Of a stretch of DNA of 11,669 nucleotides, positions 7,312 to 11,669 are shown one piece after another (position 1 is the stretch's first letter; each line of letters opens with the position of its first letter). Position numbers and translations under genes: made by a program. Origin of the DNA: Gemmatimonadota bacterium. Its GTDB lineage: Bacteria > Gemmatimonadota > Gemmatimonadetes > Longimicrobiales > UBA6960. The stretch is from the NCBI GenBank assembly GCA_002712565.1, contig PAUA01000029.1, positions 1-11,669 on the forward strand, written 5' to 3'. The notes beneath the pieces were generated by a model, which worked only from the letters and a program-made list of their open reading frames with translations, searched no databases and was not told the DNA's origin.

Positions 7312-7342
7312 GTGTTGACGAGGCCGGTCGACCCGTCAACAC
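7312..7342. repeat. Perfect 9-bp inverted repeat upstream of cysS
   Basis: GTGTTGACG (7312-7320) and CGTCAACAC (7334-7342) form a perfect 9-bp stem around a 13-nt loop that itself contains the palindrome GGTCGACC. It lies between the stop of the NTF2-like gene (7359) and the cysS start (7275). On the - strand a TATCAT box lies just upstream, and no T run follows. A plain intrinsic terminator is therefore unlikely; a factor-binding site, an attenuator hairpin or a transcript-processing site would fit. Confidence 0.55.
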
Positions 7343-7358
7343 GAATGATAGGATGACG

Positions 7359-7820
7359 TCAAAGCCGCGTCTGCGGAAGAACCCGAAGCTCAGCCACCCG
7401 CCAATTATCGTCCTCGAATGTGAAAGCCACGAATACCGTTCTCGTGACATTCTCTGACACCCCCCGGATCCTCGACTCCCACCGGATTTCTGCAAATCCC
7501 CTTGCTGGCGCACCGCCCCCTTCCTCGACTCGTGACACGCGAGCCGACGCGCCCTCACGGTTTCCCAGATACTCTCGAACTGAGGCTCCAGCGCGCTGAG
7601 GGGAGAGGGCACCGAGAGGCCGCTCCTCCCATTGCACGCGCACTCCGCTCTCAGAAAATCGACTTTGGAGCCCCGACACGTCACCGGTGGCCCACTGTGT
7701 GGCGAATCCGGCGGCAGCTTGTTCGAGATCTTGCCCGAGACAGACGGGGGGCGCTCCGACACCGAGGGCGACAGCCAGCGTCGCCGGGACCAACACTCGG
7801 GCGTGAAGCCGAACCTTCAT
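7359..7820 (-). CDS. Small exported protein, probably NTF2-like fold
   Basis: A 153-residue protein of unknown function. Residues 1-29 form a signal peptide (MKVRLHARVLVPATLAVALG..., cleavage after CLG or nearby), so it should be periplasmic. The mature part starts with FATQWATGDVSGL and ends with the strand pattern RTVFVAFTFEDDNWRVAELRVLP. That resembles NTF2/SnoaL-like (DUF4440-type) proteins, where a helix with a GD turn precedes a curved beta-sheet ending in a WR-x-EL strand. This fold call is inference from pattern only. Its ATG overlaps the pyrF stop by 4 bp (ATGA), with AGGA 5 nt upstream. The frame is open back to 8153, but that extension lies inside pyrF and is Gly/Arg-rich with no signal peptide, so it is rejected. 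Confidence 0.75.
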   Translation of the reverse strand: MKVRLHARVLVPATLAVALGVGAPPVCLGQDLEQAAAGFATQWATGDVSGLQSRFSESGVRVQWEERPLGALSPQRAGASVREYLGNREGASARVSRVEEGGGAPARGFAEIRWESRIRGVSENVTRTVFVAFTFEDDNWRVAELRVLPQTRL

Positions 7821-8524
7821 GCCGTTCCTACTGCCCTGGAGCCGGCCATCTCTTCGTGGACCCGTCGGAGCGCCTCCGCCGGGTCTGGCGCCTGTGTCAC
7901 GGACCGCCCGATTACCAGGTAGTCGGCCCCGGCCGCTACCGCCGCGCCCGGCGTGGAGACACGGGCCTGGTCGTGAGCGTCGCCCCCAGCAAAGCGGATT
8001 CCCGGCGTGACCACGACTAGATCGGATCCTAGGGCCTTCTTGACTGGGGCAGCCTCCCGTACGGAGGCCACCACACCCCCGACCCCAGAGTCCCGCACAA
8101 GCGTTGCCAAGCGCACGACCTCCTCCTCGATCGAGTCCACCTCGCGGCCCCACGAGTGCTCCATGTCGGAGGACGTCATGGAGGTCAGCACCGTGACTCC
8201 GAGAAGTGTAAGGTCGTTTTCGGCCGCTTGAGCCGCCGCCTCCATCATGGGACGTCCCCCCGTCGCATGGAGGGTCAAGAGATCGACTTCGAGAACTCGG
8301 GCTCGGGCAACCGCCCGTGCCACTGTGCTCGGTATATCGTGCAACTTGAGGTCGAGAAAGACCCGCTTGTTCCTCTGCTTGAGCGCTTGGACCGCAGCAG
8401 AGCCCTCAGCGGTAAAGAGCTCGAGTCCCACCTTATAGAAATCAGCGGCTTCACCCAGGGAATCCACGAGACCCATGGCGTCGTCCAGAGTCGGGACGTC
8501 GAGCGGAATGATCACCCGAGCCAT
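7817..8524 (-). CDS. pyrF: Orotidine-5'-phosphate decarboxylase
   Basis: A 235-residue cytoplasmic enzyme converting OMP to UMP, the last step of de novo pyrimidine synthesis. The catalytic charge network is intact: Lys60 and Asp63 in FLDLKLHDIP (Asp58-x-Lys60-x-x-Asp63), with Asp9 and Lys31 lining the active site. The phosphate and pyrimidine-binding end is present as TPGIR (173-177), DQAR (185-188) and VIGRSVTQAPDP (204-215, Arg207). Length fits the bacterial group I enzyme (230-245). It starts 1 bp after the pyrD stop, in the order pyrD-pyrF expected for a pyrimidine operon. Its own stop overlaps the downstream exported-protein gene. No strong ribosome binding site is seen, so translation probably depends on coupling to pyrD. 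Confidence 0.97.
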   Translation of the reverse strand: MARVIIPLDVPTLDDAMGLVDSLGEAADFYKVGLELFTAEGSAAVQALKQRNKRVFLDLKLHDIPSTVARAVARARVLEVDLLTLHATGGRPMMEAAAQAAENDLTLLGVTVLTSMTSSDMEHSWGREVDSIEEEVVRLATLVRDSGVGGVVASVREAAPVKKALGSDLVVVTPGIRFAGGDAHDQARVSTPGAAVAAGADYLVIGRSVTQAPDPAEALRRVHEEMAGSRAVGTA

Positions 8525-8525
8525 G

Positions 8526-9524
8526 TCAGCTTGACCCGCCCGAGACCGACACCGGACGATCCGTTCCCTGGTATGCTCCGATCAAGTCCTGAAGGTTCTC
8601 GACTCTGATCTTCTCCACATACTGGGCGATCCCCGTCACCACCGTCTGCGCGGCCCTCGGATCAGCGAAGGTGGCGGTACCGATCTGGATAAGGGATGCG
8701 CCAGCCAACAGATACTGAATCGCGTCCTCGGCTGTGGTGATTCCGCCGACCCCAAGGAGGGTAGTGGACGTGCATGCCCGGGCCCGATGTACGGCGTGCA
8801 CGCCCACAGCCCGTAACGCAGGCCCAGACAGACCGCCCGAGCCCGCGCCGAGGGCCGCACTCCGCGACGCGATGTCGATGACCAGACCCGGCATGGTGTT
8901 CACCAGGGTGAGTCCGTCTGCGCCGGCGTCCTCCGCAGCTTCCGCAACGGGCCCGATGTCGGGGACGTTGGGAGCGAGCTTCACGAGGAGCGGCCGATCG
9001 GTCAGCTTCCGCGCACCTTCGACGACACCACACAGAGCTTCAGGATCCAAGGCGAAGGGAAGCCCACCGAGGCGCGTGTCGTTGGGACAAGAAAGGTTCA
9101 GCTCGTATCCCAAGAAACCGCCGACGGACTCGAGTCCCTCGATGATGCGCCAGTACTCGTCCGGGATGTGGCCCGCCACGCTCACGAACACCTGTATACC
9201 CGAGAGGTGCTCCGTCATCCAGGGAAGTTTTTCAGCGCACACACGCTCCAAGCCGGGGTTCGCCAGACCGACCGAATTCAGCATGGCGTTTCCAGCCTCG
9301 ACCACGCGCGGTGCCGGATTTCCCGCCCGAGGCTCCAGCGTCACCGATTTCGTCACAATGCCGCCCAGAGCATCGAGGTCGAGGGCATCCTCGAGCTCCT
9401 CGCCGAAGCCACAGGTGCCGGCGGCGAGGAGCACGGGGTTTTGAAATGTCGCTCCGAACAGGGTCTGGCTCAGTGGCTCATCCGTAAGCTTGTTCGTACT
9501 CATGTTCGTATCGCTCGGTCTCAC
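8526..9524 (-). CDS. pyrD: Dihydroorotate dehydrogenase, class 1 (1B-like catalytic subunit)
   Basis: A 332-residue FMN enzyme oxidising dihydroorotate to orotate, the fourth step of pyrimidine synthesis. The active-site base is Cys146 in ELNLSCPN, which marks cytoplasmic class 1 enzymes (class 2 uses Ser). Other conserved parts are TKSVTLEPRAGN (58-69), NAMLNSVGL (79-87), VKLAPN (181-186), LSGPALR (232-238) and the FMN-phosphate loop GVGGI (258-262). The sequence style is that of class 1B, which normally works with the iron-sulfur/FAD subunit PyrK, but no pyrK is in the window. The start used is GTG 9524, overlapping the amidase stop by 4 bp (GTGA) with GGAAAG just upstream. ATG 9503 would shorten the protein by seven residues and is also possible. 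Confidence 0.95.
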   Translation of the reverse strand: MRPSDTNMSTNKLTDEPLSQTLFGATFQNPVLLAAGTCGFGEELEDALDLDALGGIVTKSVTLEPRAGNPAPRVVEAGNAMLNSVGLANPGLERVCAEKLPWMTEHLSGIQVFVSVAGHIPDEYWRIIEGLESVGGFLGYELNLSCPNDTRLGGLPFALDPEALCGVVEGARKLTDRPLLVKLAPNVPDIGPVAEAAEDAGADGLTLVNTMPGLVIDIASRSAALGAGSGGLSGPALRAVGVHAVHRARACTSTTLLGVGGITTAEDAIQYLLAGASLIQIGTATFADPRAAQTVVTGIAQYVEKIRVENLQDLIGAYQGTDRPVSVSGGSS

Positions 9525-10831
9525 TCTTTCCGCAGGCCCTCGTCCTGAACCGTGCTTCCTTGCCCAGGCGGATACCGTTCGAGGAATCCCCGGACTCCCT
9601 GCGCGAGAGCCACGGCGATCTCCCGCTGGAACTCCCCTTGGGACAGGATGCGCTCTTCCGCGCGGTTGGAAATGAACCCCACCTCCACCAACACCGCCGG
9701 CATGAGAACATTGGTGAGCACCGCAAACCCTGCCTGCTTCACACCTCGGTTGGGTCCGGGATGTACGTCCTCAATCTCCGCCTGAATCCCCTCCGCGAGC
9801 AGGTTGGACCAATGTCCGTGGTTGAATTTTTCAAGGTCCCTCTGGATGAAGGTCAGATCAAGCACTTCCACGTCACTATCGTTCGAGTCCGCCTGACGTA
9901 GGAGCGGCGCATTCTCGATCGCCTCCACCCTCTTCTCGTGCTCGGTTCGGGCCTCAGACAGAAAATACGTCTCGAACCCGCGTATGGCTGAGCTGGGGGA
10001 AGAGTTCGCATGGATGGATATGAAGACGCCCGAGTGAGATCCCTTCCACTCGGTCGCCCGGGGACCACGCTCCCAGAGATCAATCCAGGAATCCCGGTCG
10101 CGGGTCATGTACACCTCGATGTCTTCGTCGCCCCTCAGTTCCGCCTCCAGATAACGCCCGATGGCCAGTGCGATATCCTTTTCACGGCGCCCACCACTAC
10201 CGGTGGCACCCGGGTCTGAACCTCCGTGACCCGGATCGATCACGACGACTCGCTCTTGGAGGTCCCGCACCTCCTCGCGGTCCGGGTCACTCCCGTCGGC
10301 GAAACCACTCTGTATCGCGATCCTTCCGCGTGTGGCCTCCAACCGCCGGGTCTCGTCACGGTTTCCCGGCCATAGTGAGGCGTCGAGGACTTCGAGAGCC
10401 CTCTCGTCCGGAGAGAACGAGTACGCCTCACCCGCCAGGATCGGCAGGAAGTCCGCCACGAACTGGAGCGGAATCTGAATGGAGCCGCCCCCCGAGAAGG
10501 GCTCACTCACCATTTGGAACAGTTGGTCGTCCCAGCGGAAGAACGGGCTGTCCAACGAAAACTCGACCAAAGGCCCGCCCCGGCCAAGTTGGGCACGGAG
10601 TCCGGATGGATCCACTTCGACCGCCCACCCGAGCTGCAGTAGTGCCTCATGAGGCACCGTCGAGTACCCACGCAACCGCCCGACGGGCAACGAGAGGGAA
10701 GCGTCGTCCGGGCCGTGCACGACCAGAGAATCGTCCGTTTGAGCGGAACCGGGAGCGGGCCCGCCGAGGGTCATCGCCAACAAGGCCAAGATGCCGAGAA
10801 CGCTCGACCCCCTGGATCCGTGAGTGATCAT
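9521..10831 (-). CDS. N-acetylmuramoyl-L-alanine amidase (Amidase_3)
   Basis: A 436-residue exported zinc amidase that cleaves the bond between MurNAc and the stem peptide, usually for septum splitting or wall turnover. A signal peptide (VLGILALLAMTLGGPAPGSAQ, cleavage near 30) precedes a region (about 35-150) with the look of a copper-amine-oxidase/AMIN-like binding domain. The catalytic domain (about 193-420) follows. The zinc ligands and catalytic Glu are all visible: His202 in VVIDPGHGG, Glu217 in REKDIAL, His274 in FISIHANS, and Glu383 in LVEVGFISN. The catalytic domain lies at the C-terminus as in AmiC-type proteins, but no EnvC or NlpD partner is nearby. The ATG overlaps the smpB stop (ATGA, 10828-10831) and has no clear ribosome binding site of its own, suggesting coupled translation. 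Confidence 0.95.
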   Translation of the reverse strand: MITHGSRGSSVLGILALLAMTLGGPAPGSAQTDDSLVVHGPDDASLSLPVGRLRGYSTVPHEALLQLGWAVEVDPSGLRAQLGRGGPLVEFSLDSPFFRWDDQLFQMVSEPFSGGGSIQIPLQFVADFLPILAGEAYSFSPDERALEVLDASLWPGNRDETRRLEATRGRIAIQSGFADGSDPDREEVRDLQERVVVIDPGHGGSDPGATGSGGRREKDIALAIGRYLEAELRGDEDIEVYMTRDRDSWIDLWERGPRATEWKGSHSGVFISIHANSSPSSAIRGFETYFLSEARTEHEKRVEAIENAPLLRQADSNDSDVEVLDLTFIQRDLEKFNHGHWSNLLAEGIQAEIEDVHPGPNRGVKQAGFAVLTNVLMPAVLVEVGFISNRAEERILSQGEFQREIAVALAQGVRGFLERYPPGQGSTVQDEGLRKE

Positions 10832-11307
10832 CGGTGCTTGCTCATGGCGCGCTTGGCCTCCATATCCTGAGTTTGCTTCTTCAGCTTTTCGCGCTTGTCG
10901 TAAAGACGTCGTCCCCTCCCGACCCCAAGAAGCACCTTCGCGTTCCCTTTCCGGAAGTAGACCTCGAGGGGGATCAAGGTGAGTCCCTTTTCCCCGGTCT
11001 TGATCTCCAAGCGACGGATCTCCTCGCGGTGCAGGAGCAACTTGCGCACACGATCGGGTTCCTCGTTGGCCCGGTTCGCCTCTTCGTAGGGTGAAATATG
11101 GAGGTTGTAGAGCCAGATTTCTCCACCCCCCACCCGGGCGAAGGCGTCCCGGAAAGCCAACTGACCAGCCCGAAGCGACTTCACCTCGGGTCCCTTGAGC
11201 ACCATCCCGGCCTCATAGGTATCCAGGATCTCATATTCGTGTCGGGCTTTCCGATTCCGCCCCACGACCTTTCGGCCGTCTTCTCCGGGACCATTGCGGT
11301 CGCTCAA
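10828..11307 (-). CDS. smpB: SsrA-binding protein SmpB
   Basis: A 159-residue RNA-binding partner of tmRNA in trans-translation, which frees stalled ribosomes and tags incomplete proteins. Conserved parts are NRKARHEYEILDTYEAGMVL, KGPEVKSLRAGQ, the YNLHISPYEEAN segment, RKLLLHREEI, and a basic C-terminal tail (KREKLKKQTQDMEAKRAMSKHR) of the kind that enters the empty mRNA channel. The frame is open back to an ATG at 11409, but that overlaps the upstream gene and gives a non-homologous leader. TTG 11307, with AGGAGG four bases upstream, gives the usual SmpB length of about 155-160. tmRNA itself (ssrA) is not in the window. The stop overlaps the amidase start by 4 bp. Confidence 0.95.
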   Translation of the reverse strand: MSDRNGPGEDGRKVVGRNRKARHEYEILDTYEAGMVLKGPEVKSLRAGQLAFRDAFARVGGGEIWLYNLHISPYEEANRANEEPDRVRKLLLHREEIRRLEIKTGEKGLTLIPLEVYFRKGNAKVLLGVGRGRRLYDKREKLKKQTQDMEAKRAMSKHR

Positions 11308-11310
11308 CAG

Positions 11311-11317
11311 TCCTCCT
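11311..11317 (-). promoter_or_regulatory. Strong ribosome binding site fixing the TTG start of smpB
   Basis: On the - strand AGGAGGA runs from 11317 to 11311 and is followed by CTG and then TTG at 11307. A full consensus Shine-Dalgarno in the 13-bp gap after the preceding stop codon decides the start and explains how a weak TTG codon can be used. The S9 peptidase gene has the same AGGAGG to start spacing of 4 nt. Confidence 0.7.
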
Positions 11318-11320
11318 GCT

Positions 11321-11669
11321 TTACGCCAAACCCCCGAACGCAGTTTGACTCTGCACCTTTCCCGCTTCTTGCACTGTGTAAACCTGTGCGACTTCGCCGC
11401 TGAGGACAAACCCTACCGCCACGTAATAGATCCAGAACAAGAGCACTACGACGGTCGCAAAATTCCCATAGGTGGAGCCGTAGTCGGCCACGGACGTGAC
11501 ATACCAGCCGAACCCCAATTTCATAACCTCGTACGATACGGCCATGACCGTCGCAGCCATCCATGCGGTACGCCAACTGATCCGTCGTACTGGAACGTAC
11601 CAATAGACGACTGCGAACATCGCCCAGGTCGACACCAACGCGAGCAGCGTGGCCAGCACCCGTTCGGTC
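11321..11669 (-). CDS. YihY/BrkB-family inner-membrane protein, C-terminal part
   Basis: About 115 residues from the C-terminal end; the frame is open through the right edge, so the start lies beyond the window. At least three hydrophobic segments are visible: LATLLALVSTWAMFAVVYWY, TAWMAATVMAVSYEVMKLGF and FATVVVLLFWIYYVAVGFVL. The YGSTYGNFATVVVLLFWIYY stretch followed by a short GE-containing end matches the last conserved part of the YihY/BrkB (formerly ribonuclease BN) family. The function of that family is not settled. The stop at 11321-11323 is 13 bp before the smpB start, and the two are probably cotranscribed. Confidence 0.85.
   Translation of the reverse strand, partial: TERVLATLLALVSTWAMFAVVYWYVPVRRISWRTAWMAATVMAVSYEVMKLGFGWYVTSVADYGSTYGNFATVVVLLFWIYYVAVGFVLSGEVAQVYTVQEAGKVQSQTAFGGLA

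Noticed and set aside
7821..8153. N-terminal extension of the small exported protein
   Set aside because: It overlaps pyrF entirely and is Gly/Arg-rich, while the ATG at 7820 gives a clean signal peptide with an upstream AGGA.
8734..9444. 236-codon + strand frame antisense to pyrD
   Set aside because: Ser/Pro/Arg-rich translation typical of a shadow of a GC-rich gene; pyrD motifs on the other strand are intact.
11308..11409. 34-residue N-terminal extension of SmpB from ATG 11409
   Set aside because: Overlaps the YihY/BrkB-like gene and makes SmpB too long; the AGGAGG before TTG 11307 supports the shorter form.
1..11669. CRISPR array, insertion sequence or defence island
   Set aside because: I saw no regularly spaced repeats, no transposase with terminal repeats and no nuclease/helicase clusters; beyond the integrase end, nothing points to a mobile cargo inside the window.

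Overview
The window looks like chromosomal DNA from a GC-rich, diderm, probably uncultured bacterium, most likely a member of the Gemmatimonadota. This is an inference from gene style: an exported protein with carboxypeptidase-regulatory domains and a barrel-less TonB plug-like tail (GFYERG ... EVYQG ... CGV-WTK), an exported dipeptidyl-peptidase with a Gly/Arg-rich insert, and short tightly packed housekeeping operons. No marker gene in the window fixes the phylum.

Left end (1-457): the last 36 codons of a tyrosine recombinase/integrase run into the window on the + strand and stop 110 bp from the 3' end of a tRNA-Thr(UGU) gene on the - strand. This is the layout of an integrative element docked in a tRNA gene. 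The tRNA has a plausible sigma70-type promoter and a small hairpin at its 3' end.

Plus-strand accessory pair (458-2184): first, a secreted mosaic protein made of four Cys-paired Sel1 repeats (exact 36-residue period), two carboxypeptidase-regulatory-like domains and a plug-like C-terminus. Second, a small pentapeptide-repeat gene with a good ribosome binding site and start codon, broken by one extra T in a TTT run. The second gene is visible only when two reading frames are joined.

Minus-strand block (2209-11669): nine genes all run leftwards, in transcription order yihY/brkB-like (partial) > smpB > N-acetylmuramoyl-L-alanine amidase > pyrD > pyrF > small exported NTF2-like protein > cysS > AtoE-type short-chain fatty acid transporter > S9 dipeptidyl-peptidase. 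smpB to the NTF2-like gene are joined by 4-bp start/stop overlaps or a 1-bp gap, so they are almost certainly one transcript with translational coupling. An 82-bp gap holding a perfect 9-bp inverted repeat separates them from cysS. cysS is 16 bp from atoE, and atoE is 41 bp from the peptidase gene. The block mixes ribosome rescue, cell-wall cleavage, pyrimidine synthesis, tRNA charging, and peptide / short-chain acid use. The last two genes may form a small nutrient-use pair.

I see no CRISPR array, insertion sequence, defence system or biosynthetic cluster. The most unusual items are the Sel1/plug mosaic, the frameshifted pentapeptide gene and the integrase/tRNA junction.
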